Made by a program: the position numbers and the translations under genes | Source: Couchioplanes caeruleus | GTDB lineage: Bacteria > Actinomycetota > Actinomycetes > Mycobacteriales > Micromonosporaceae | Assembly: GCF_003751945.1 (NCBI RefSeq) | Contig: NZ_RJKL01000001.1 | Span: forward strand, 7,334,501 to 7,398,500 | Length of the DNA: 64,000 nt | Direction: 5' to 3' | Part shown: piece after piece, positions 47,727-55,712 of the stretch | Position numbering within the stretch: the first letter of the stretch is position 1 | Layout: every line of letters starts with the position of its first letter | The notes under the pieces: generated by a model | The model's database searches: none | What the model was told of the DNA's origin: nothing | Seen by the model: the letters and a program-made list of their open reading frames with translations, nothing else

Positions 47727-50249
47727 TCAGCCGAGCGCGCCGACGACGAGCTGGCCGAGGGCGATGCCACCGTCGTTGGGCGGAAGCAGGCGGGGGCGCA
47801 GCACGGTGAAACCGCGCTCGTGCAGGGCTCGCCCGGCCCCGTCGATCAGCAGGCAGTTCTGGAACACCCCACCGCCGAGTGCGACCACGTTCAGCCCGGT
47901 GCGTTCCCGGCAGCGCTGCGCCAGCGTGGTGATCAGCGCGATCGTCGCGGCATGGAAGCGCGCGGCGATGACCGCGGCGGCCACGCCGGATCGCACATCA
48001 TCGGCGACCGCCCGGATCACCGGGCCGGGGTCGGCGATGATCGGGCCGCCGGCCGGTTCACGCACGCCGTACGCGTACCCGAAGCCGGCTTCCGTCCCGC
48101 GAGCCAGTCCTTCCAGGACGATGGCCGCCTCGGCCTCGTACTCGGCGTGCTGACGGACCCCTGCCAGCGACGAGACGGCGTCGAACAGCCGGCCCATGCT
48201 GGACGTGGGCACGCAGCCGAATCCGGTCTCCAGTTGGTGGGCGAGCATGGCACGTTCGGCCGGTGGACAGGCCGCGACGGCGGGCAGCTCCGGCTGCCAG
48301 CGCACGCCGGCGGCACGCAGGTGGGACAGGGCCATCCGGTACGGCCGCAGCACGCTCACGTCACCGCCGGCCAGCGGCACATACCCGAGGTGGGCCGCCC
48401 GTCGGTAGGACTTGTAGTCGGCGATCAGCACCTCGCCGCCCCACACCGCCCCGTCGTCGCCGAAGCCGGTGCCGTCGAAGGCCACGCCGATCACCTGCTG
48501 GCCCGTACCGATCCCGTGTTCGGCCAGCACGGCGGCGATGTGGGCGTGGTGGTGCTGGACCAGGCGTACCGGTCGGCCGTCCGCATGGGCGCGCACCCAG
48601 TCGCCGGACCGGTACCCCGGGTGCTGGTCCGCCACCAGCATCTCGGGTCGCACGCCGGTGAGCTCCTCCAGGTGCCGTGCAGTCTTCGTCAGCGCTTCGA
48701 TGGTGCTGACGTCGTCCATGTCGCCGATGTGCTGGCTGACCCAGGCATACCGGCCGCTGCCGAGCGCGCAGGTGTTCTTCAGATCCGCGCCGGCGGCGAG
48801 CACCGGCGGGACATCGAACGGCAACGCCAGCGGCAGCGGCGCATACCCCCGCGAACGGCGGATCGGCAGCTCGGCCCCGGCGACGTAACGGCTCACCGAA
48901 TCGTCACAGGGCACCTCGATGCCACGGTCGTGACGCAACCACGCGTCGACCAGCGGGGCGAGGCGCGTCACGGCCTCGGCATCATCGGTGACGATGGGCT
49001 CGCCGGCGAGATTCCCGGAGGTCATCACCAGTGCATCCGGCCCGGGCGGGTCACCGGGCAGCCCGAAGAGCAGCACGTGCAGCGGGGTGTAAGGCAGCAT
49101 GAGCCCGAGGTCGGGAGTGTCCGGGGCGACCGCGTCGGCCAGCCCTGCGCCGGCTCGCCGGGGCAGCAGGACGATCGGCCGGCGGATCCCGGTGAGCAGC
49201 TCCCGCTCGTGGCTGGTCATGGTGACCAGCCGCTGCGCGGCGTCGAGGCCGGCCACCATCACCGCGAACGGCTTGCCGCCCCGCCGCTTGCGCCGGCGAA
49301 GCTCCGCGACCGCCCCGGCATTGCGCGCGTCGCAGGCCAGATGGTATCCGCCGAGGCCCTTGACGGCCACGATCTTCCCGGCGCTCAGCAGCTTCCGGGC
49401 ACCACGCAGCGCATCCTCGCCGGACAGCATCCCGGTGCCGCCGGTGACCAGCTCGAGCCGCGGGCCGCAGCGAGGACAGGCGATCGGCTGGGCGTGGAAC
49501 CGGCGGTCGGCCGGGTCATCGTACTCGGCGCGGCAGGCGGCACACATCGCGAAACCCGCCATCGTGGTCGTCGCCCGGTCGTACGGCAGGCGGGTGATGA
49601 TGGTGAACCGCGGTCCACAGTTCGTGCAGGTGATGAACGGATGGCGGTGGCGACGGTCGGCCGGGTCGCGCAGCTCTCGCAGGCAGTCGGCGCAGGTCGC
49701 CACATCGGGCGACGCGAGCGTCCGGGGCCGGCCGGCACCGCGGGACGCCGCGATGGTGAACCCGGTGCCGCCCTCGGTGACGAGTTCGGTCTCGCGGACG
49801 TCGGTGACCATGGCGAGCGGGGGTGGGCACTCGCGGAGTCGGCGGCCGTACTCGCGGACCGCATCCGGGTCGCCCTCCACCTCGATCACCACGCCGTCGG
49901 CGGTGTTGCCCACCGATCCGGCCAGCGCGAGCGCGACGGCCGTCGCGTACGCGAACGGGCGGAATCCGACGCCCTGGACGAGACCGGAGACGGTGAACCG
50001 TCGCCGGATCCGGTCGGTGCGCGCCTGGCCCATCAGCTCCAGGCCGCGCATCGCCTGCTCGGCCTGGGCGGCGTCGATGATCTCCACCGCGAAACCCAGA
50101 TGGATCAGCACCCATTCGTCGGCGGCGGGCGGCGCGTCGAGCATGCCGATGTTCACCCGGCGCCGCGCGCCGACCACATCGACCAGCGCCAACTGGCCGG
50201 CGTAGCCCGACACGATCTCCACCACGCGTCCGGGGATGCCCAGGCACAT
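47727..50249 (-). CDS. hypF: HypC-HypF fusion: carbamoyltransferase for NiFe cofactor assembly
   Basis: An 840-residue fusion. Residues 1-75 are a full HypC domain with its own start Met-Cys (MCLGIPGRVVEI, RVNIGMLDAPP, WVLIHLGFAVEIID). The rest is HypF: acylphosphatase (FTVSGLVQGVGFRPFAYAT, about 88-165), two zinc-finger modules (CADCLREL...CTNCGPRF and CAACRAEY...CPRCGP, about 180-260), YrdC-like (about 275-460) and Kae1-like domain with VQHHHAHIAAVLAEH. HypF makes the carbamoyl group from carbamoyl phosphate. ATG at 50249 is required to include HypC and has a GGGGGAAG site; two bases separate it from the protease stop. Confidence 0.95.
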   Translation of the reverse strand: MCLGIPGRVVEIVSGYAGQLALVDVVGARRRVNIGMLDAPPAADEWVLIHLGFAVEIIDAAQAEQAMRGLELMGQARTDRIRRRFTVSGLVQGVGFRPFAYATAVALALAGSVGNTADGVVIEVEGDPDAVREYGRRLRECPPPLAMVTDVRETELVTEGGTGFTIAASRGAGRPRTLASPDVATCADCLRELRDPADRRHRHPFITCTNCGPRFTIITRLPYDRATTTMAGFAMCAACRAEYDDPADRRFHAQPIACPRCGPRLELVTGGTGMLSGEDALRGARKLLSAGKIVAVKGLGGYHLACDARNAGAVAELRRRKRRGGKPFAVMVAGLDAAQRLVTMTSHERELLTGIRRPIVLLPRRAGAGLADAVAPDTPDLGLMLPYTPLHVLLFGLPGDPPGPDALVMTSGNLAGEPIVTDDAEAVTRLAPLVDAWLRHDRGIEVPCDDSVSRYVAGAELPIRRSRGYAPLPLALPFDVPPVLAAGADLKNTCALGSGRYAWVSQHIGDMDDVSTIEALTKTARHLEELTGVRPEMLVADQHPGYRSGDWVRAHADGRPVRLVQHHHAHIAAVLAEHGIGTGQQVIGVAFDGTGFGDDGAVWGGEVLIADYKSYRRAAHLGYVPLAGGDVSVLRPYRMALSHLRAAGVRWQPELPAVAACPPAERAMLAHQLETGFGCVPTSSMGRLFDAVSSLAGVRQHAEYEAEAAIVLEGLARGTEAGFGYAYGVREPAGGPIIADPGPVIRAVADDVRSGVAAAVIAARFHAATIALITTLAQRCRERTGLNVVALGGGVFQNCLLIDGAGRALHERGFTVLRPRLLPPNDGGIALGQLVVGALG

Positions 50250-50251
50250 GG

Positions 50252-50761
50252 CTACTTCCCCCGGGAGCCGGCCGGAACGGTTGCGGTGAGGCGGTGCACG
50301 AGGCGGCGAACGGCGGCCACCGCCGTCGGGACGGCGGCGGTCACCGGCGCGCTCAGCCCGATCCCCTCGCTCACCGCGCCGACCCGGCAACCGACGAGGT
50401 ACGTGGCCGGCAGTGCGCCGCCGAGACGCTCGACAGTGGCCAGCATCGCGACCGGGTTCATCGCGTGTGCGTCGAACCCGCCGCCGCCCAGGTCGTCCGC
50501 GGTGATCTCGAGCACCACCACCTCGCCGGGGACGCCGTCGCCCGGTAGCGCGTCCACCAGCACCAGCGCATCACAGGGGTCGAGCAGGTCGTACGCGAGG
50601 TACATGCCGCGGATGCCGTAGTCGACCAGCCGGACGCCGGGAGGCAGCGCGCTCCGGCCGGCCAGCCGCCGGACCACCTCGGGGCCGAAGCCGTCGTCGC
50701 CGAAGAAGAGGTTGCCGATACCGGCCACGAGTACACGCACCATGTCCTGCCCGGTGCTCAC
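50252..50761 (-). CDS. HyaD/HybD-type hydrogenase maturation endopeptidase
   Basis: A 169-residue protease that trims the C-terminus of the large subunit after nickel insertion. Seen: VAGIGNLFFGDDGFGPEVVR (first acidic nickel-sensing residue in GPEV), LVLVDALPGD (second) and AHAMNPVAML (His). Its expected substrate, the HhyL tail after DPCLPCGVH, is encoded in the same operon. GTG start overlaps the previous stop (GTGA); an ATG six codons later is an alternative. Confidence 0.94.
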   Translation of the reverse strand: MSTGQDMVRVLVAGIGNLFFGDDGFGPEVVRRLAGRSALPPGVRLVDYGIRGMYLAYDLLDPCDALVLVDALPGDGVPGEVVVLEITADDLGGGGFDAHAMNPVAMLATVERLGGALPATYLVGCRVGAVSEGIGLSAPVTAAVPTAVAAVRRLVHRLTATVPAGSRGK

Positions 50762-50877
50762 ATCGAGCGGATCTCGAGGTGCCGGCGGGTGTCCGGCATG
50801 GACCGGACCGGCACGACGGTTGCGAACATCGCGACTGCCGAGGTCAGGGCGGCGGCGATGTTGCCGAGGACTTCCAC
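50758..50877 (-). CDS. 39-residue DUF6893-like membrane peptide
   Basis: A tiny gene: GTG start with GGAGGAG eight bases upstream, 39 codons, and four-base overlap with the protease gene. The peptide has one hydrophobic helix (VLGNIAAALTSAVAMFATVV) and a charged end TRRHLEIRSM, like the small-protein family DUF6893 in other actinobacterial hydrogenase loci. Too short for automated gene calls but its coupling on both sides argues that it is real. Possibly a membrane anchor or assembly peptide (inference). Confidence 0.75.
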   Translation of the reverse strand: MEVLGNIAAALTSAVAMFATVVPVRSMPDTRRHLEIRSM

Positions 50878-50879
50878 GA

Positions 50880-52229
50880 TCAGTTCTCCTCCGGGGATGT
50901 CGGCCGGGCCGCCGGGGGCAGCGGCGCCAGCTCGTCGGGCGCGAAGTAGAGATAGCGGCCGTACCAGTCGTGCAGGTCCGCGGCCGGGTCGTCGACGAGC
51001 ACCACCGCGACGTGGACCTCGCCGTCGACGTCGGCCACCACGGCGGCCACCCGGGCGACCTGATCGGCGTAGAACAGGTCCTGGGCGTCGGCGCGCCGGA
51101 CCGGGTGCACCCGCACCAGGCTGCCCCTGGCGATCGGGACGCCGTCGACGACCACCACGTCGGTCTCGGGGTTCACCTCGGAGTCCGCCGCCGGATCCCA
51201 CCAGGGCCGGTCGGTGACGACGGTGCGGGGTTCGGCGCCGCGGGCGGCATGCCCGATGCCGTGTAACCGCTGCAGGTCCGCGGCCGACATCGCGTCGCAT
51301 CTCTCGACGATGGCCTGCGCCCGCGGGTCCGTGGCGCGCGCCTCGGCCTTCTCGACGTCGGTCATGGTCATCACCCGCAGGGTGAGGATCTCGTCGATCT
51401 CGGTGCAGTCGTACAGCGCGCCGGAGCTCTGCTCCGCGATCTGCGGGTGGTCGTACAGGATGATCGGTGCGCCCAGCACGACGTCGAGCGACCCGGCCGG
51501 ACCGGCGAGCACCGGCCAGCAGCGGTGCTGCCGGCAGCGGGCGGCGGCCGCGGCGGCAGCGGGCGGCGGGTCGAGCAACGAGACGAACGCCGCGTCGCGC
51601 GCCTCGATCAACAGATGAGACCCGATCAGCGAACTACGGACCGCCGAGTCCTTGTCGGTGACGGGAGCGGCATGCTCGTTGGTCACGGATACGGTCAGCC
51701 GCACCAGGCCACCGTCCGGATCGACCCGGGTACGCACCCGTGCGGTCAGCGGCCGGCGGCGGCGCACGATCCGGCCGATCGGGTCTCCGCCGGGATCCAC
51801 CACCGGCTCGACGTCCTCGCCACCGGGCACGGCGACGGGAAAGTCCCCGGTCCCGGTCAGCCGCAGCTCAGGCAGCGTGATCTCATGCTCCACCGCCTCG
51901 TCCCAGCTCAGCATGTCGGCTCCGGCGACGGTCAGCGCGCCGACCGCCAGGTAGGTGCCGTCCGGTTCGCGGCGCTGCACCTCGCGGGCCTGGACCTGCA
52001 GGAAGCGGAGGTGGATCACGACGGCGCCGAGCCCGGTGCCCGGCCTGAGCAGGCACTGCACCTCCAGGTCGGGCGCCTCGCCGAACGCCTGCGCGGCTGC
52101 CGCCGGGGGGCCGAGCACGCCGAACTGCCACCGCGACCGGTTCTTCGCGGCGCTCGCCCGGTACGGATAGAGCAGGTACCCCTCGTAGAGCACCGCGTCG
52201 GCGACGGCCCGCACCGCGTCCATACTCAC
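50880..52229 (-). CDS. 449-residue conserved protein of actinobacterial hydrogenase loci
   Basis: Unknown function. The N-terminal third starts DAVLYEGYLLYPYRASAAKN and has a regular beta-rich pattern (VVIHLRFLQVQAREVQ; DMLSWDEAVEHEITLPELRL); the middle is VRLTVSVTNEHAAPV-type beta sheet with a His-Cys segment (AARCRQHRCWPVL); the C-terminal 80 residues form a small beta barrel-like domain (GSLVRVHPVRRADAQDLFYA; HDWYGRYLYFAPDEL). I know this protein type as a constant companion of group 1h hydrogenases. GTG overlaps the DUF6084-like stop (GTGA). No transmembrane helix or signal. Confidence 0.85.
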   Translation of the reverse strand: MSMDAVRAVADAVLYEGYLLYPYRASAAKNRSRWQFGVLGPPAAAAQAFGEAPDLEVQCLLRPGTGLGAVVIHLRFLQVQAREVQRREPDGTYLAVGALTVAGADMLSWDEAVEHEITLPELRLTGTGDFPVAVPGGEDVEPVVDPGGDPIGRIVRRRRPLTARVRTRVDPDGGLVRLTVSVTNEHAAPVTDKDSAVRSSLIGSHLLIEARDAAFVSLLDPPPAAAAAAARCRQHRCWPVLAGPAGSLDVVLGAPIILYDHPQIAEQSSGALYDCTEIDEILTLRVMTMTDVEKAEARATDPRAQAIVERCDAMSAADLQRLHGIGHAARGAEPRTVVTDRPWWDPAADSEVNPETDVVVVDGVPIARGSLVRVHPVRRADAQDLFYADQVARVAAVVADVDGEVHVAVVLVDDPAADLHDWYGRYLYFAPDELAPLPPAARPTSPEEN

Positions 52230-52867
52230 GGGGTCGTCCCGTCCGCCGCGGTCAACAGTCTCTGGATCGTCTCGTCCCAGCTCACCAGTCCGTGCCGGGA
52301 GCGGTAGCCGGCGAGTTCCGCCAACATGTCGGAGCCGAGGCGCAGCCAGCCGGCGTTCGGGAAGTAGGAGGCGATCATTCGCCGCCAGACCGCGACGGGC
52401 AGGGCGTGCCGGGCCTCGCACGCCCACGGGATCTGCTGCACGTCGAAGACGGTGCCGCCCCGGGTGAAGACCGTGCCGGAGAAGAGGAAGGTCAACGGTA
52501 TGTCGCCGGCGTCGAGTGCGTGCAGGTAGCGGGTGCCGATCACCTCGAGGTCGTAGGTGCACGGCAGCGGGAGGTCGGTCTCCGTGCGACCGGTGAAACC
52601 CCGCACCGTGGTGTTGCACTGCATCCACTGGAAGGGTTTCACCGTGTCGGCCCAGCGTTCCCGTTCGCCGAACAGCCCGCGCAAGGCGTCCTGCTCCGCA
52701 GGGTCGTAGCGGCGGCGCTGCGGTTCGATGCGTACCTGGCATTGCAGCACGATGGCGTGGATCTGCTGGCCGGTGGTCTCCTCGATGCGCAGGCGCGCGG
52801 TCAACTGCGGTGCCACTGCGTCCGGCTCGGCGGCCACGTCGAGCACGGTGAACCGGTAGTCGTTCAT
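52226..52867 (-). CDS. DUF6084-like hydrogenase-locus protein
   Basis: A 213-residue beta-rich protein (YRFTVLDVAAEPDAVAPQLT; EETTGQQIHAIVLQCQVRIE; TETDLPLPCTYDLEVIGTRY; IPLTFLFSGTVFTRGG; RMIASYFPNAGWLRL). Matches the uncharacterised family DUF6084 that I associate with group 1h loci. Its N-terminal part looks like an Ig-like or carrier fold. ATG overlaps the DUF5947-like stop by four bases. Role unknown; with its neighbours it is probably involved in assembling or anchoring the hydrogenase. Confidence 0.82.
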   Translation of the reverse strand: MNDYRFTVLDVAAEPDAVAPQLTARLRIEETTGQQIHAIVLQCQVRIEPQRRRYDPAEQDALRGLFGERERWADTVKPFQWMQCNTTVRGFTGRTETDLPLPCTYDLEVIGTRYLHALDAGDIPLTFLFSGTVFTRGGTVFDVQQIPWACEARHALPVAVWRRMIASYFPNAGWLRLGSDMLAELAGYRSRHGLVSWDETIQRLLTAADGTTP

Positions 52868-53517
52868 GGCGCACCGACCGGTGGGGCGGGGCGGCTGAGC
52901 GCCTGCAGCCGGGCGAAGAACCGGTCCATCGCGTCGTGCGCCTCGCGTCCGCCGTCGAAGCCGCGCCACCCCGTGCGGAGCCGTCCGACCAGTTCATAGC
53001 AGGCGTCGATGGGCACCAGGTGGCAGGTGGTGTCCGCACCGCGGACCCGCCGGACGAGCAGCGCCTCGACGTCGGGCCTGAGCAGGCCCAGCCGCGGGGT
53101 GTGCGCCACCATCCGGTCCCAGGCCGGCAGCGGCAACTCGGACTCGGTCGCACCGGCCGGTCCCGGATAGCACGCGACCATCCGGTTCTGGACCGAGCTG
53201 CGGAACAGGAACACGAGGCCGACCGGGATCTGCAGCGCGTCCCAGACATCGTCGCCGACAGCGGAGCCCGGCAGCGACAGGTGGCGCTGCGGTACGGCCC
53301 GGTAGCGCAGATTCGCGCGTTCGTCGGTGAACAGCAGGTGACAAGGCCGGCAGGCGCACAGCAATGCCCGGCTCTGCAGGTCGACCACGTGCGGGTGGGC
53401 CGACTCGATGCCTGCGGCGCAGAAGTCGCAGCGCTCGCTCTCGGCCGGAGAAGGGCTGCTGCGGGCGATCCGGCGCAGCGCGGTCAGCGGCGTGACGGCC
53501 GGGTCCGGGGTGACCAT
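52864..53517 (-). CDS. DUF5947-like cysteine-containing hydrogenase-locus protein
   Basis: A 217-residue protein. The N-terminal half carries CDFCAAGIESAHPHVVD and LLCACRPCHLLF, a four- to five-cysteine set with His that could bind zinc or an Fe-S cluster. The C-terminal half is alpha-beta (IPVGLVFLFRSSVQNRMVAC; FDGGREAHDAMDRFFARL). I recognise the family as DUF5947. The ATG at 53517 shares a base with the stop of the 30-codon ORF before it. A rubredoxin- or ferredoxin-like electron-transfer or maturation role is possible but unproven. Confidence 0.82.
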   Translation of the reverse strand: MVTPDPAVTPLTALRRIARSSPSPAESERCDFCAAGIESAHPHVVDLQSRALLCACRPCHLLFTDERANLRYRAVPQRHLSLPGSAVGDDVWDALQIPVGLVFLFRSSVQNRMVACYPGPAGATESELPLPAWDRMVAHTPRLGLLRPDVEALLVRRVRGADTTCHLVPIDACYELVGRLRTGWRGFDGGREAHDAMDRFFARLQALSRPAPPVGAP

Positions 53518-53609
53518 CACGCCACCTGCGCGATCGGGCCGTCGGACGCGCTCGCGGCGATGAGCGTGTCGATGCGCGGCCCCGCCGCCTGCCGATCCTG
53601 CTGCGCCAC
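53517..53609 (-). CDS. Candidate 30-residue peptide between hhyL and the DUF5947-like gene
   Basis: GTG start three bases past the hhyL stop, with GGGGGCGAG as ribosome site, and a stop (TGATG) fused to the next start. It reads VAQQDRQAAGPRIDTLIAAS and ten further residues. PRIDTLIA resembles the N-terminus of the NifU-like protein of the same locus (ERIDQLLA). It may be a real micro-gene, a coupling leader, or the stub of a deleted gene. Confidence 0.45.
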   Translation of the reverse strand: MAQQDRQAAGPRIDTLIAASASDGPIAQVA

Positions 53610-53612
53610 GTC

Positions 53613-55379
53613 TCACTCGCCCCCTGGGGACTGCGTCGGCGAGTGCAGCAGCTCCAGCTTCCGGCCGCCGCCGAGATACATGTGTACGCCGCAGGGCAGA
53701 CACGGGTCGAAGCTGCGCACCGTACGCATGATGTCGATGCCCTTGAAGTGCTCGCGGTCGTTCTCCTCGAAGATCGGCTGTCCCTGCACCGCGTCCTCGT
53801 AGGGCCCGGGAGTGCCGAAGATGTCTCGCGGGCTGGCGTTCCACGGCGTCGGAGGGTACGGATGATAGTTCGCGATCTTCCCGTCGCGGATCACCATGTG
53901 GTGCGAGAGCGCGCCGCGGACCGCTTCGGTGAATCCGCAGCCGATGCCCTCGTCGGGCACCTCGAACGACTCCCATGTCCGGGTGCGCCCGGCGCGGATC
54001 TCGACGAGGGCCTTCTCGGCGAAGTGCAGCGCGCAGGCTGCCGCGTATGCCTGGAAGTAGGTGCGGGCGCGGTTGCGTTCGATGGTGTTGCTCCACCGCG
54101 GGATCTTCCACTCCAGCTCCACCGGCCCCTTGAGCGCGGTCTTCGGCAGGTTGATCTGGACGCTGGAACCCGTCGAACGCACATAGCCGATGTCCACCAG
54201 GCCGGCAAGCGCGGTGGACCACAGCCTGGCCAGCGGGCCGCCGCCGGTGTCCAGCGCGAGGTAGTCCCTGCCGTCGTACCAGCGGGGCGACATCACCCAG
54301 CTGTACTTGTCCTCCAGATCGCGTTTCTGCGGCCTGGGATTGGTGTGTTGGTTCCAGGGGTGGCGGCGGTCAACCGGGTTGCCCAGCGGGTCGTGCGTCA
54401 CGAACATCTCCTGCTCCGCCCAGTCGTCGTAGTACGACGAGCCGAGCAGGATCCGGATACCCAGGTTGATCTTCACCAGGTCCGTGGTGACGAGTTTGCC
54501 GTCCACGACGATGCCGGGGGTGACGTACATCTTGCGACCCCAGTCGGTCATGTCGGCGTACTCGAAGTTGCAGTGTTCAGGATCTTGGAACGAGCCCCAG
54601 CAGCCCAGCAGGATGCGCCGGTTACCGACCTGCTCGTAGCCGGGCAGCGCCTGGTAGAAGAAGTCGAACAGGTCGTCGTGCATCGGCACGACCTTCTTCA
54701 TGAACTCCACGTAGCGCATGAGCCGGCTCAGATAGTCGGTCATCAACTGGATGGTCGCGACCGTGCCGACACCGCCGGGGTACAGGGTGGACGGGTGCAC
54801 GTGGCGGCCCTCCATCAGGCAGAACATCTCCCGGGTCAGCCGGCTGACCTGCAGGGCCTCGCGGTAGAACGCGCCGGTGAACGGGTTCAGCGAGCGCATG
54901 ATGTCGCCGATGGTGCGGTGCCCGTGGTCGCCGGCGTGGGGTGACTCGGTGCGGTCGGCCGCCGCCAGCACGCCCGGGTTCGTCTCGGCGACCATCTTCT
55001 CGCAGTAGTCCACCCCGACCAGGTTCTCCTGGAAGATGTTGTGGTCGAACATGTACTCAGCGGCCTCGCCGAGGTTGACTATCCACTCGCCGAGGTGCGG
55101 CGGCTTCACCCGGTATGCCATGTTCTGCGCGTAGCAGGAGCAGGTGGCGTGGTTGTCACCGCAGATCCCGCAGATCCGGCTCGTGATGAAGTGGGCGTCG
55201 CGCGGGTCCTTGCCCTTCATGAAGATCGAGTAGCCACGGAAGATCGAGCTGGTGCTCCGACACTGCGCGACGATCCGCTGCTTGAAGTCGATTTTGGTGT
55301 AGATGCCGAGGCTTCCGACGATGCGGGTGATCGGGTCCCACGCCATGTCGACGAGTTCGGTCTCCCGGTTCTGGGTCAT
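53613..55379 (-). CDS. hhyL: Group 1h [NiFe] hydrogenase large subunit
   Basis: Holds the NiFe active site that splits H2. 588 residues. The first nickel motif is RICGICGDNHATCS (Cys70, Cys73), the second DPCLPCGVH near the C-terminus, followed by an 18-residue tail that the maturation protease should remove. MAWDPITRIVGSLGIYTKID, GKDPRDAHFITS and MYVTPGIVVDGKLVTTDLVK identify the high-affinity actinobacterial type (also called group 5). ATG at 55379 has GGAAAGG eight bases upstream; the frame is open further but that stretch is the preceding small gene. No export signal. It sits 4.6 kb from the small subunit on the same strand. Confidence 0.97.
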   Translation of the reverse strand: MTQNRETELVDMAWDPITRIVGSLGIYTKIDFKQRIVAQCRSTSSIFRGYSIFMKGKDPRDAHFITSRICGICGDNHATCSCYAQNMAYRVKPPHLGEWIVNLGEAAEYMFDHNIFQENLVGVDYCEKMVAETNPGVLAAADRTESPHAGDHGHRTIGDIMRSLNPFTGAFYREALQVSRLTREMFCLMEGRHVHPSTLYPGGVGTVATIQLMTDYLSRLMRYVEFMKKVVPMHDDLFDFFYQALPGYEQVGNRRILLGCWGSFQDPEHCNFEYADMTDWGRKMYVTPGIVVDGKLVTTDLVKINLGIRILLGSSYYDDWAEQEMFVTHDPLGNPVDRRHPWNQHTNPRPQKRDLEDKYSWVMSPRWYDGRDYLALDTGGGPLARLWSTALAGLVDIGYVRSTGSSVQINLPKTALKGPVELEWKIPRWSNTIERNRARTYFQAYAAACALHFAEKALVEIRAGRTRTWESFEVPDEGIGCGFTEAVRGALSHHMVIRDGKIANYHPYPPTPWNASPRDIFGTPGPYEDAVQGQPIFEENDREHFKGIDIMRTVRSFDPCLPCGVHMYLGGGRKLELLHSPTQSPGGE

Positions 55380-55396
55380 GTCCGCCCTTTCCGCCG

Positions 55397-55540
55397 TCAC
55401 CGGGTCGCGCCGGCGGCCGGTTTGCGGCGAGGCTTGCGCCACCTGGGTTCCCGGTCCAGCGTGTGCGTGGTGATGCCGGAATTGATCCACAGGACGAGGA
55501 GGAGGGTGTCGGCTGCTTTCACCGCTTCCGCTGAGGGCAT
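55397..55540 (-). CDS. Candidate 47-residue protein directly upstream of hhyL
   Basis: ATG at 55540 follows GGGAAGCGG by seven bases; the stop is 17 bases before the hhyL start and the hhyL ribosome site lies in that gap. The sequence MPSAEAVKAADTLLLVLWIN SGITT is followed by a very basic tail (REPRWRKPRRKP). The segment LLVLWINSG resembles the N-terminal strand of the HhyS small subunit (LHVLWMNGG). It has no cluster-binding Cys. Either a genuine small hydrogenase-associated protein or the remnant of a small-subunit gene that once preceded hhyL. Confidence 0.55.
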   Translation of the reverse strand: MPSAEAVKAADTLLLVLWINSGITTHTLDREPRWRKPRRKPAAGATR

Positions 55541-55712
55541 GCTGACCCGCTTCCCGGGGTCTGCCGACCCCCTGCGGAGCTGGAGGACGGTTCGACCTAG
55601 CGTGTGACGCCGGTAACAGGTTGCTCTTCTCCGTGGGACACTGTCAACCACGCGCGCTCCACCCGACTCCATTGTGTTGTCGCGGCGTCCAGGCCGGCCG
55701 GAACGGGACTCG
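55541..55712. promoter_or_regulatory. Divergent promoter region of the hhyL and hypAB operons
   Basis: 172 bases between the 47-codon minus-strand gene and hypA on the plus strand. It must contain promoters for both directions. No perfect long palindrome was found; a GGGGTC/GACCCC pair lies at about 55556-55573. Confidence 0.6.

Noticed and set aside
47562-50621. Plus-strand open frame of 1019 codons
   Set aside because: It is fully antisense to hypF and its neighbours, which have unmistakable domains. High GC at third positions keeps the antisense frame open; its composition (Asp-His-Arg-Gly rich, no domain) is typical of such shadows.
53643-54944. Plus-strand frame of 433 codons over hhyL
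   Set aside because: Antisense to the large subunit; no recognisable domain and no ribosome site.
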